From: RUG191 sp045642225
GTDB lineage: Bacteria > Bacillota > Clostridia > Lachnospirales > Lachnospiraceae
Reading direction: 5' to 3'
DNA: 6,148 nt
Assembly: GCA_045642225.1 (NCBI GenBank)
Contig: JAZUIN010000128.1
Span: 1-6,148, forward strand
Under the pieces are notes generated by a model. The model did not search any database and had not been told where the DNA came from. It was given only the letters and a program-made list of their open reading frames with translations. Made by a program: the position numbers and the translations under genes. Positions 1-5,624 of this stretch are shown piece after piece (the stretch's first letter is position 1; every line of letters begins with the position of its first letter).

Positions 1-129
1 GCCTGCCTGTATGTTTTTTTAGGGAAAATTTTTAAAGGGAAACAAGTTCTTATTGTAAGTATAATTGGAGCTGTATTAGAGGCATTATTGGTATGTCTTT
101 TAGTTATTTTATTTATTGCTAATTCATAG
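1..129 (+). CDS. C-terminal end of an unidentified membrane protein (5' partial)
   Basis: Reading frame 1 is open from the first base to a TAG at 127-129, giving 42 residues with no start in view. After a basic stretch (GKIFKGKQ, residues 8-15) comes one long hydrophobic run (residues about 16-40, VLIVSIIGAVLEALLVCLL and on) that would make a membrane helix, so the piece looks like the last membrane segment of a larger integral membrane protein. I do not recognise the family. The end of the frame overlaps the start of the DUF4268-like remnant in another frame, so the final few residues and the stop codon may come from a recombination junction and not from the original gene. Basis: the open frame and hydrophobicity are seen directly; the membrane location is inferred. 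Confidence 0.5.
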   Translation, partial: ACLYVFLGKIFKGKQVLIVSIIGAVLEALLVCLLVILFIANS

Positions 130-343
130 ATCAAGAGTTGAGCAGTTATTTGCCAAGCGCGATGTAATTGAAAAAGAGTCAGGATTAACTTATGACTGGC
201 AAGAACTTCCAGGAAAGAAGGCAAGTCGAATTATTATTACTAATCCTGCAGATTTTGAAGATGCATCAAAGTGGCCGGAACAGTTCGACTGGATTATGGA
301 TACGCTTATAAAGATGAAGAAAGCATTTAAGAAGCATATCTAA
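116..343 (+). pseudogene. C-terminal remnant of a DUF4268-type protein
   Basis: This frame encodes about 75 residues from a possible TTG at 116 to a TAA at 341-343. The peptide resembles the C-terminal end of DUF4268 domains: a charged helix (RVEQLFAKRDVIEKESG), then LTYDWQELPGKKASRI with the family-typical W and KASRI, then a D-rich turn and WPEQFDWIMDTLIKMKKAF. Complete DUF4268 proteins are several times longer, and many carry an N-terminal nuclease-like or helicase-associated part; here everything before the last 70 or so residues is missing. No ribosome site precedes the TTG, and the same frame has stop codons just upstream. It is therefore most likely a decayed fragment left by a deletion or insertion whose junction lies near 116-135. 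The family call comes from remembered sequence style and was not tested by a search. A small expressed protein cannot be excluded. Confidence 0.55.
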
Positions 344-355
344 ACCTTTTAACGA

Positions 356-430
356 TGAACCCTTTAGTTTTTTGAGTGGGGGATCAAATGAACCCTTTCG
401 ATGAACCAGAGTAGTAATTGAACCCTGTTT
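356..430 (+). repeat. TGAACCCT direct-repeat cluster
   Basis: TGAACCCTTT occurs at 356-365 and 389-398, a shortened TGAACC at 402-407, and TGAACCCTGTTT at 419-430. An outlying TGAACCCT lies at 583-590. Two copies (353-361 and 399-407) share the longer CGATGAACC. Spacings between starts are 33, 13 and 17 bp. The multiple short copies recall the terminal binding repeats of IS21-like elements, but that comparison is inference. Confidence 0.55.
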
Positions 431-442
431 TTACTACTTTTT
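410..442 (+). terminator. Weak hairpin, possible terminator of the 116-343 remnant
   Basis: AGTAGTAA (410-417) and TTACTACT (431-438) are perfect 8-bp inverted arms around a 13-nt loop holding one TGAACCCT copy, and five T residues run through 438-442. The stem is AT-rich and short, so termination would be inefficient; it may instead be part of the repeat cluster. Confidence 0.25.
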
Positions 443-455
443 GACTACGTTTGAC

Positions 456-569
456 TGCCAAGTTATACCAACATATGCTTTAGCTTGCCAAGTTCGCATT
501 TTTGTGTAACAGGGCATAATCGTTAAAAAGTACGCATAAGTCGGCATAAGTTGGCATATCTTTGCATTT
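456..569 (+). repeat. TGCCAAGTT pair and 10-bp-phased GCAT/GGCATA array
   Basis: TGCCAAGTT occurs at 456-464 and again exactly 30 bp later at 486-494. Downstream, GCAT begins at 514, 534, 544, 554 and 564, all in a 10-bp register; three of these are extended as GGCATA (513, 543, 553) and two as GCATAAGT (534-541, 544-551). One-helical-turn spacing places all copies on the same face of the DNA, as expected for cooperative protein binding by a recombinase, replication initiator or regulator. Confidence 0.55.
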
Positions 570-606
570 GGAGGTAAGGGAATGAACCCTATAAAAGTAT
601 TATTCG

Positions 607-628
607 TATGCCACGGCATAGTTCGAAC
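607..628. repeat. Adjacent palindromes TATGCC-AC-GGCATA and GTTCGAAC
   Basis: TATGCC (607-612) and GGCATA (615-620) form a perfect inverted repeat with a 2-bp centre, followed directly by the 8-bp palindrome GTTCGAAC (621-628). The GGCATA half-site is the unit repeated in the phased array upstream, now present in inverted orientation, which resembles a recombinase core site flanked by accessory sites. Confidence 0.45.
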
Positions 629-679
629 AGTACTCTGAAAGTCGCGTAAATACTGGATTTTTTGGCGTTTGAGCTTTGA

Positions 680-698
680 TTTACACCGCGTTTACACC
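680..698 (+). repeat. TTTACACC direct pair, 11-bp spacing
   Basis: TTTACACC occurs at 680-687 and 691-698, separated by CGC. The 11-bp spacing is close to one helical turn. No gene lies next to it except the mgtE terminator, so it is probably another protein-binding repeat of the same repeat-dense stretch. Confidence 0.4.
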
Positions 699-765
699 TT
701 TAAACTAAAGTACAAAGCATGTAGAAACAACAGTATAACCGGAAGGTCGTTCTTGCAAGTAGATG

Positions 766-812
766 AAAATATTGATTGAGCATAAAGAGTATAGCTCAAT
801 CAATATTTTTTT
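766..812. terminator. Strong intrinsic terminator downstream of mgtE, probably bidirectional
   Basis: AAAATATTGATTGAGC (766-781) and GCTCAATCAATATTTT (794-809) are perfect 16-bp inverted arms with a 12-nt loop. On the plus strand the T run spans 806-812; on the minus strand the arm ends in TTTT followed by CAT. It lies 24 bp beyond the mgtE stop codon, so its main role is to end mgtE transcription. The better T tract faces the other way and would insulate mgtE from transcription coming out of the repeat region. Confidence 0.85.
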
Positions 813-836
813 GTATTTTGATACTGCTGTGTTGAA

Positions 837-2231
837 TCAAGCGATATGAAGTATATTGATTAGCAAAACCCATGCCAAACCATAGTAAGTAACGACTGCA
901 ACCAAATCATTTACTGTTGTAATAAGTGGACCAGAAGCCACAGCCGGGTCTACTTTTAATTTGTGGAAAAAGATCGGAACTATAGTGCCGACCAGGCTTG
1001 ATACAATCATTGCAACCATTAGTGAAAAGCCTACGCAAGCAGATATAAGAAAAGCATAACCAACGGTAGCATGTTTGAATAAGCATATATAACCGCCGAT
1101 AAATATAAGTGCCATTATTCCTAAAAATAAGCCATTGCAAAGACCGACCCTCATTTCCTTAAACACAAGCTTTACTTTTTGTGATGCTTTTAAGTTTTCA
1201 TCCATTAATACGCGAATGGTAACAGCCAGAGATTGCGTTCCGACATTTCCGGCCATATCAAGGATTAGTGATTGGAAACATATAATAATAGATAGCTTTG
1301 CAACTACGCCTTCAAATATGCCGACAACTCCGGAAACACCCATGCCAAGGAAAAGAAGAACTATAAGCCAGGGCAAGCGTTTTTTCATACTTGCAAATGT
1401 TTTTTCATGAAGATCTTCCTCCGCGGTCAAACCGGCGAGTTTTGCATAATCTTCACCCATTTCCTCATCGACAACTTCAACGATGTCTTGTGATGTAATT
1501 ATTCCAAGTATTTGATCGTTATCATCAAGGACAGGAAGCGAATCCTCCGCATAGTCTTTGATACGTTCAATACAATCACTGATTTTTTCATGCGCCCTCA
1601 GATACGGATAAGATGTACTGATTAGCGAAGAGAGTTCAGTATGCTCTCTTGCGATGATTAAATCCTTTAATTCGATGGCTCCATAGAATTTGCTATTTTC
1701 ATCAGACACATAAATTGTCATTATGTTATCATTTTTTCCGGCTTGTGATATGAGCTCATGCATCGCTTGACGAATATTTAATGAGTTTGTTATCTCAATA
1801 AAATTGGTGGTCATTTTACTACCAATCTCATCTTCGTCATAGGATAAGATTAATCGAATGTCTTCACTGCTTTCACGGTCCATCAAGCCAACGATCTTTT
1901 CCTGAGTGGAATCGTCCATTTCTTCAAGAACATCAACCGCATCATCGGAATCCATTGATTCAATTATCTTGGCTGCTTTTTCAATTTGCAGTTCTTTCAG
2001 ATATTCGTGAGCATCCTCTATGTATGAAAATATATCTGCAATATATTCGGCTCCGAGAATAGGATATATCTTTTTTCTTTCGTCAGGGGTTAAAGTTATA
2101 ATTGCATCAGCAATATCGTTCTCATGATAGTCGGAAAGCAGGTCAGAAAGCTCTTTATCATTTATGTGCTCTTTTATAAGTTCGACAATTTCTGTAGCGT
2201 ATGAATTGCGTGGTGTGATTAGTTCATCCAT
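837..2231 (-). CDS. mgtE: Magnesium transporter MgtE
   Basis: MgtE is a homodimeric, Mg2+-gated cation channel/transporter of the cytoplasmic membrane. The 464-residue length is normal for the family. Domain order is complete: acidic helical MgtE N domain (about 20-130, with repeated D/E such as SMDSDDAVDVLEEMDD), two CBS domains (about 138-200 and 203-258, second with LPVLDDNDQILGIITSQD), an acidic connecting plug helix (about 255-283) and a five-helix membrane domain (about 286-464). Pore-region family signatures are present: DMAGNVGTQSL (325-335) and DPAVASGPLITTVNDL (428-443), with Asp442 at the position of the pore aspartate. The ATG start has a ribosome site, AGAGG on the minus strand (2240-2244), 8 nt away. 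The acidic N and CBS domains are known in the family to bind Mg2+ and close the pore when Mg2+ is plentiful. It is divergent from mgtA and ends at a strong terminator. Family assignment is firm; minor transport of other divalent ions cannot be judged. Confidence 0.96.
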   Translation of the reverse strand: MDELITPRNSYATEIVELIKEHINDKELSDLLSDYHENDIADAIITLTPDERKKIYPILGAEYIADIFSYIEDAHEYLKELQIEKAAKIIESMDSDDAVDVLEEMDDSTQEKIVGLMDRESSEDIRLILSYDEDEIGSKMTTNFIEITNSLNIRQAMHELISQAGKNDNIMTIYVSDENSKFYGAIELKDLIIAREHTELSSLISTSYPYLRAHEKISDCIERIKDYAEDSLPVLDDNDQILGIITSQDIVEVVDEEMGEDYAKLAGLTAEEDLHEKTFASMKKRLPWLIVLLFLGMGVSGVVGIFEGVVAKLSIIICFQSLILDMAGNVGTQSLAVTIRVLMDENLKASQKVKLVFKEMRVGLCNGLFLGIMALIFIGGYICLFKHATVGYAFLISACVGFSLMVAMIVSSLVGTIVPIFFHKLKVDPAVASGPLITTVNDLVAVVTYYGLAWVLLINILHIA

Positions 2232-2257
2232 ATTTGAGACCTCTTTTAAGCTATATG

Positions 2258-2294
2258 AATTATCGATATAAATTATCGATATGTATTATCGTTA
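2258..2294. repeat. 13-bp tandem repeat, candidate operator
   Basis: AATTATCGATAT occurs at 2258-2269 and 2271-2282, and a third, diverged unit (TATTATCG) begins at 2284, giving an exact 13-bp period. Each full unit contains the palindrome TATCGATA. The array lies 27 bp upstream of the mgtE start codon, inside the probable mgtE leader or promoter. Direct repeats are the usual target layout of OmpR/PhoB-type winged-helix proteins, though 13 bp is longer than their common 10-11 bp period. Confidence 0.5.
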
Positions 2295-2304
2295 ACTATA
2301 CTGG

Positions 2305-2328
2305 TGGCTTACTATATTAAATAAGCCA
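2305..2328. promoter_or_regulatory. Inverted repeat TGGCTTA/TAAGCCA, possible operator
   Basis: TGGCTTA (2305-2311) and TAAGCCA (2322-2328) are perfect 7-bp arms around a 10-bp AT-rich centre. It lies near the expected mgtE transcription start and could be a dimeric repressor site or a small leader hairpin. No known operator matches that I recognise. Confidence 0.3.
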
Positions 2329-2334
2329 ATGCCG

Positions 2335-2340
2335 ATTATA
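2335..2340 (-). promoter_or_regulatory. Possible mgtE -10 element
   Basis: The minus strand reads a perfect TATAAT here, about 104 bp before the mgtE start codon. The -35 region at suitable spacing is poor, so the promoter would need activation or the true promoter lies elsewhere. If real, the leader would be roughly 95-100 nt and would carry the inverted repeat and the 13-bp repeats. Confidence 0.25.
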
Positions 2341-2404
2341 ATTTAAAAATATAATGAATACATTGGATTTATAATAAAGCAAGAAAAAAGCAAGAAATGA
2401 AACA

Positions 2405-2432
2405 TTGAACAGTTATTTATGGGTGCTATCAT
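2405..2432 (+). promoter_or_regulatory. Possible mgtA promoter
   Basis: TTGAAC (2405-2410) and TATCAT (2427-2432) stand 16 bp apart and resemble housekeeping -35 and -10 boxes (4 of 6 and 5 of 6 matches). Transcription would begin near 2439, leaving a leader of only about 18 nt with the ribosome site. A TATAAT at 2370-2375 is an alternative -10 but lacks a fitting -35. Confidence 0.35.
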
Positions 2433-2443
2433 AAGTAGGTATT

Positions 2444-2450
2444 AGGAGGA
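2444..2450 (+). promoter_or_regulatory. Ribosome binding site of mgtA
   Basis: AGGAGGA lies 6 nt before the GTG at 2457. This near-perfect site fixes the non-ATG start of mgtA. Confidence 0.85.
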
Positions 2451-2456
2451 TCTATC

Positions 2457-5084
2457 GTGGGAGAGACACAGCTGAAAAATACTAAGTTTGATATATATGC
2501 ACATGCACCGTGGCAGGATTCTATATCGGATTTTCATTCAAGTCAGAACGGACTTAGTTCTGAACAGGTATCGGAGAACAGAATAAAGTATGGTGCAAAC
2601 AGCATGATTGACAGTAAGGCGGATTCTATTTTTTACCGTCTCAGACGAGCATTTGTAAATCCGTTTTCAATTATTCTTTTTGTACTGGGTATTATTTCAT
2701 TTGCAGCAGAGCTGATAATGGATACAGATTACAGTCACAATTATTCGACTGCTATTATTATATTTGCCATGCTTTCATTAAGTGGAATAGTTCGATTTGT
2801 ACAAGAAATGAAGGCAAAAAAAATATCTGACAGTCTTCGCAATATGGTTAATACCGAGAGTATGGTCCGAAGAAACGGGGAGTGGGTTTGTGTCAGTTCT
2901 GAGGATGTTGTTGTAGGAGATATCATACTTTTACATGCAGGAGACAGAGTACCGGCAGAGGTCAGGATCATTAAGGCTAATGATTTGTTTATGTCACATT
3001 CGATTTTGACCGGAGAAAGTGCAATCTTTGAAAAAACGTCAGAAGTGCTTTTAGAACAAAATATATATTCTTATGCGGGATATAGAAACATAGCCTTCAC
3101 AGGGTCGGCAGTAATTGGCGGAACAGGAGAAGGTGTTGTACTTGCAGTTGGTAATGATACTGTTTTCGGAGAGATTAAGGACAAATCATCAGATAAGAGA
3201 AACAGCTTTAATAAAGGAGCGGCTTCTATTGCGAATGTGTTGGTTCGCTTTATGTGCGTGTTGGTGCCTATTGTATTTATTGCAACAGGAGTGACGCAGG
3301 GAAACTGGGGGACATCGATTTTATTTGCTTTATCAGTGGGAGTGGGACTAACACCGGAACTTTTGCCAATGGTAGTAAATGCATGTCTGGCAAAAGGATC
3401 CGCGTCGATGGGTAAAAAGCAGACAATAGTGAAAAATATCAGTGCTATGCAGGGATTTGGTAGCATGGATGTTCTTTGCGTTGATAAAACAGGAACTCTC
3501 ACTGGTGATCAGATTATTCTGGAATATTATATGGATATTCTGGGTAATGAGAGCAAAACGGTTCTTGATTACTCATACATAAATAGTGTGTTTCATAGTG
3601 GAGTAAAAAATCATCTTGATGAAGCTATTTTGAAATGTAGCGAGATGCCCGGGCAAGAGAGTTATTATGATGGTTTGAAAAGTACTACAAAGAAACTTGA
3701 TGAGATACCTTTTGATTATGATAGAAAACTTGTGTCTGTACTGGTTAAAAGAGGTGATAAAAAAAGCATTATTGTAAAAGGAAGTGTTAATTCTGTTGTC
3801 AGCAGATGCAAGTATATATCATTTAAGGACAGCATTCAGCCTATGGATGAGTCTGTATCAGAAAGTGTTCATGCTGTTGTAGATGAAATGCTTGATGACG
3901 GTATGAAAGTTTTGGCTGTAGCATTCAAAGACTATGAAGGAGATTCAATAGAGAAAGCCGATGAATCTGATTTGATTCTCATAGGTTACTTAGCTTTTTT
4001 TGATGCACCAAAGGAATCAGCCAAGAGCGCAATCGATAAATTGGGTAAATTGAATGTTGCTGTTAAGGTGTTGACGGGAGATGAAGAAAGCGTTGCCATT
4101 TCTGTTTGCAAGAGACTGGGGATTGATACTGAAAACAGAATATCCGGAATAGAATTAGACTCGTTGTCAGAAGAAGAGCAACTTTTAGCAGTAGAGCGAA
4201 TAAGTCTTTTCGCCAATATTTCTCCAAAACAAAAAAGCAAGATTGTTAACATACTTCAAGGAAATGGTCATTCGGTTGGATTCCTGGGTGATGGAATGAA
4301 TGATTTACCCGCGATTGTTCAATCAGATGTAGGTATTTCGGTTGACCGTGCTTCAGATGTAGTTAAAGAGGCATCGGATGTTATTTTGCTTAAAAAAGAT
4401 TTGAATGTTTTGGAAGAAGGAATACTCGAAGGACGAAAAGCCTTTGCAAATACGAGAAAATACATAAAAATAACTGCTTCATCAAACTTTGGAAACATAT
4501 TTTCAATAGTTGTAGCAAGCATATTTTTACCATTCCTGCCTATGACTTCACTACAGCTTTTGTTGCTGAATCTTTTGTATGATATTTTGTGTTTGAGTCT
4601 GCCATGGGACAGCGTTGATGAGGATATTTACCGCTTGCCGCAGGAATGGTCAGGAAAAAATCTTGGACGATTTATGGGCTGTTTTGGGCCTATCAGTTCT
4701 GTATTCGATCTGATAACTTTTGTATTTTTGTATTTTGTAATATGCCCTACAGTAAGCGGCGGCAACCGGGAGCAATTTATCGCGCTGTTTCAGACAGGCT
4801 GGTTTTTGGAATCAATGTGGACGCAGGTGCTTATCTTGCATCTGCTTAGGACAAAAGGAATGCCTTTTGTACAGAGCAAACCGGCAATATCTGTTATTAC
4901 GGTTACTATGATAGGTGTTGTATTGTTCACGGTTTTTGCCTGTTCACCGTTGGGAGTACTGTTTGGACTAACAATTATGCCGATAAAATATTTTCTGTTT
5001 TTGCTATGTATTATAGTTGGCTATATGACCTTGGTATCTATTGTTAAATCCTTTTTTGTTAAAAAATATAATGAACTGACATAG
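2457..5084 (+). CDS. mgtA: Magnesium-translocating P-type ATPase (P3B type, MgtA/MgtB)
   Basis: The enzyme couples ATP hydrolysis to Mg2+ import across the cytoplasmic membrane. All P-type landmarks are present: actuator TGES (185-188), phosphorylation loop DKTGTLT with Asp343, KGS in the nucleotide domain (441-443), LTGD (539-542) and hinge GDGMND (611-616). The subfamily is shown by GLTPELLPMVV (297-307), IVKNISAMQGFGSMDVLC before the catalytic Asp, SSNFGN in helix 5, LLLNLLYD in helix 6, and FGPISSVFD (743-751). Ten membrane helices fit: about 68-85, 97-115, 260-278, 285-305, 675-693, 699-716, 741-764, 776-797, 809-829 and 840-860. The length of 875 residues is close to that of E. coli MgtA (898), with a somewhat shorter N-terminus. 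The start is GTG with a strong ribosome site. It is the first gene of an apparent operon and is divergent from mgtE. In other bacteria such pumps are induced by low Mg2+; here no Mg2+ leader is visible. Mg2+ specificity is a family inference. Confidence 0.96.
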   Translation: MGETQLKNTKFDIYAHAPWQDSISDFHSSQNGLSSEQVSENRIKYGANSMIDSKADSIFYRLRRAFVNPFSIILFVLGIISFAAELIMDTDYSHNYSTAIIIFAMLSLSGIVRFVQEMKAKKISDSLRNMVNTESMVRRNGEWVCVSSEDVVVGDIILLHAGDRVPAEVRIIKANDLFMSHSILTGESAIFEKTSEVLLEQNIYSYAGYRNIAFTGSAVIGGTGEGVVLAVGNDTVFGEIKDKSSDKRNSFNKGAASIANVLVRFMCVLVPIVFIATGVTQGNWGTSILFALSVGVGLTPELLPMVVNACLAKGSASMGKKQTIVKNISAMQGFGSMDVLCVDKTGTLTGDQIILEYYMDILGNESKTVLDYSYINSVFHSGVKNHLDEAILKCSEMPGQESYYDGLKSTTKKLDEIPFDYDRKLVSVLVKRGDKKSIIVKGSVNSVVSRCKYISFKDSIQPMDESVSESVHAVVDEMLDDGMKVLAVAFKDYEGDSIEKADESDLILIGYLAFFDAPKESAKSAIDKLGKLNVAVKVLTGDEESVAISVCKRLGIDTENRISGIELDSLSEEEQLLAVERISLFANISPKQKSKIVNILQGNGHSVGFLGDGMNDLPAIVQSDVGISVDRASDVVKEASDVILLKKDLNVLEEGILEGRKAFANTRKYIKITASSNFGNIFSIVVASIFLPFLPMTSLQLLLLNLLYDILCLSLPWDSVDEDIYRLPQEWSGKNLGRFMGCFGPISSVFDLITFVFLYFVICPTVSGGNREQFIALFQTGWFLESMWTQVLILHLLRTKGMPFVQSKPAISVITVTMIGVVLFTVFACSPLGVLFGLTIMPIKYFLFLLCIIVGYMTLVSIVKSFFVKKYNELT

Positions 5085-5088
5085 GAGG
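5083..5088 (+). promoter_or_regulatory. Ribosome site of the winged-helix gene, overlapping the mgtA stop
   Basis: AGGAGG at 5083-5088 shares its first two bases with the mgtA stop codon TAG (5082-5084) and lies 8 nt before the GTG start at 5097. The overlap means ribosomes finishing mgtA arrive at the next start site, suggesting translational coupling and co-expression. Confidence 0.8.
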
Positions 5089-5096
5089 AATAAGAG

Positions 5097-5585
5097 GTGA
5101 AAAAGAATATTGAATATGCAAGCCTCAGTTCCTCTTTGTTGAGGTTTTTGTCAGAAAGGCTTGGCAGTACAAATCTGGAAGGTGCAAAAGAACTTGAGGG
5201 ACAATTGGTTGATTTGGCAGATGGGAAAAGCCAATCACTTATTCTGGAAGTGAATGATGGAGATAAGCAAGTAACATATACAGAAAACTTCTCGTATAAG
5301 GAAATGGAGATTATTCCCAAATTACGAAAGGTACTGATTTCGGGAGAAGAAATAGTACTTACACCCAAGGAATATGATATTTTATATTTTCTTGCAAGCA
5401 ATCAAGGAGAGATATTTACAAAAGAGCAAATATATAGAGCTGTTTGGGAGGATCAGTATCTGATGGATGACAGTAATATAATGGCATTTATCAGAAAGCT
5501 GCGTAAGAAGATAGAGCCTAATCCGGATGCACCGAAATTTATTTTGACAGTCTGGGGAATTGGTTATAAATTTAATGACAAATAA
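5097..5585 (+). CDS. OmpR/PhoB-type winged-helix DNA-binding protein lacking a receiver domain
   Basis: The C-terminal half (about residues 78-160 of 162) is a full OmpR/PhoB effector domain: hairpin strands ISGEEIVLTP, helix 1 KEYDILYFLASNQG, helix 2 FTKEQIYRAVW, recognition helix DDSNIMAFIRKLRKKIE, and the wing FILTVWGIGYKF. It should bind DNA, commonly direct repeats. The N-terminal 75 or so residues are too short for a receiver domain (about 120) and show no phospho-acceptor aspartate pattern or histidine-kinase partner nearby; I do not recognise this part. It starts with a helix (9-22) and continues with an acidic stretch. The start is GTG with AGGAGG 8 nt upstream, 12 bp after mgtA. Position suggests it regulates the mgtA/mgtE locus, perhaps independently of phosphorylation; this is inference. 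An eroded response regulator is the alternative, but the clean start and coupling argue for a functional gene. Confidence 0.88.
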   Translation: MKKNIEYASLSSSLLRFLSERLGSTNLEGAKELEGQLVDLADGKSQSLILEVNDGDKQVTYTENFSYKEMEIIPKLRKVLISGEEIVLTPKEYDILYFLASNQGEIFTKEQIYRAVWEDQYLMDDSNIMAFIRKLRKKIEPNPDAPKFILTVWGIGYKFNDK

Positions 5586-5608
5586 TCAATGGTTACAAAT
5601 AGCATTTT

Positions 5609-5616
5609 AAGGAGAG
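5609..5616 (+). promoter_or_regulatory. Ribosome binding site deciding the TTG start of the HD-domain gene
   Basis: AAGGAGAG ends 8 nt before TTG at 5625. An in-frame ATG at 5589, three bases after the previous stop codon, has no ribosome site, so the TTG is preferred. No terminator hairpin is seen between 5586 and 5624. Confidence 0.65.
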
Positions 5617-5624
5617 AACATATT

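Larger units (their letters stand above)
344..765. other. Gene-free, repeat-dense stretch; possible orphan end of a mobile element
   Basis: No open frame here has a credible start, ribosome site or protein-like composition; the only sizeable one (minus strand, 434-619) falls entirely on the repeats. The stretch instead holds several families of short repeats, listed separately: TGAACCCT copies, TGCCAAGTT copies, a phased GCAT/GGCATA array, a TATGCC-GGCATA palindrome beside GTTCGAAC, and two TTTACACC copies 11 bp apart. Clusters of recombinase-binding sites like these occur at the ends of IS21-like elements and of tyrosine-recombinase transposons. Together with the truncated genes at 1-343 this suggests the scar or end of a mobile element. 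No transposase or integrase is visible in the window, so the type of element is unknown. Confidence 0.35.
2232..2456. promoter_or_regulatory. Divergent control region between mgtE and mgtA
   Basis: This 225-bp AT-rich gap must hold the promoters of both Mg2+ transport units. It contains a 13-bp tandem repeat on the mgtE side, a 7-bp inverted repeat, a TATAAT on each strand and the mgtA ribosome site. I looked for the conserved blocks of the M-box (ykoK) Mg2+ riboswitch on both strands and recognised none; the likely leaders also look too short for one. No leader peptide with a ribosome site was seen. Control therefore appears to act mainly through DNA-binding proteins, which is an inference from absence. 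Confidence 0.6.

Noticed and set aside
356..430. Possible CRISPR array, because repeats recur about 30-33 bp apart
   Set aside because: The repeats are only 6-12 bp, spacing is irregular (33, 13, 17 bp), no cas genes are present, and CRISPR repeats are normally over 20 bp.
434..619. Minus-strand open frame of 61 codons
   Set aside because: It falls entirely on the short repeats, has no ribosome site and shows no protein-like domain.
2232..2456. M-box (ykoK) Mg2+ riboswitch
   Set aside because: Considered because of the neighbouring genes, but no conserved block was recognised on either strand and the leaders appear too short.
3071..3502. Long antisense open frame of 143 codons inside mgtA
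   Set aside because: It lies opposite the conserved helix 4 to DKTGT coding region of mgtA and has no ribosome site or family resemblance; it is a by-product of mgtA codon use.
5021..5401. Antisense open frame of 126 codons across the mgtA end and the winged-helix gene
   Set aside because: It spans the boundary of two well-supported genes on the other strand and has serine-rich, low-complexity composition typical of a shadow frame.
5589..5624. Earlier in-frame ATG start at 5589 for the HD-domain gene
   Set aside because: It has no ribosome site, whereas TTG at 5625 has AAGGAGAG at a good distance and gives an N-terminus that looks typical of related HD proteins.
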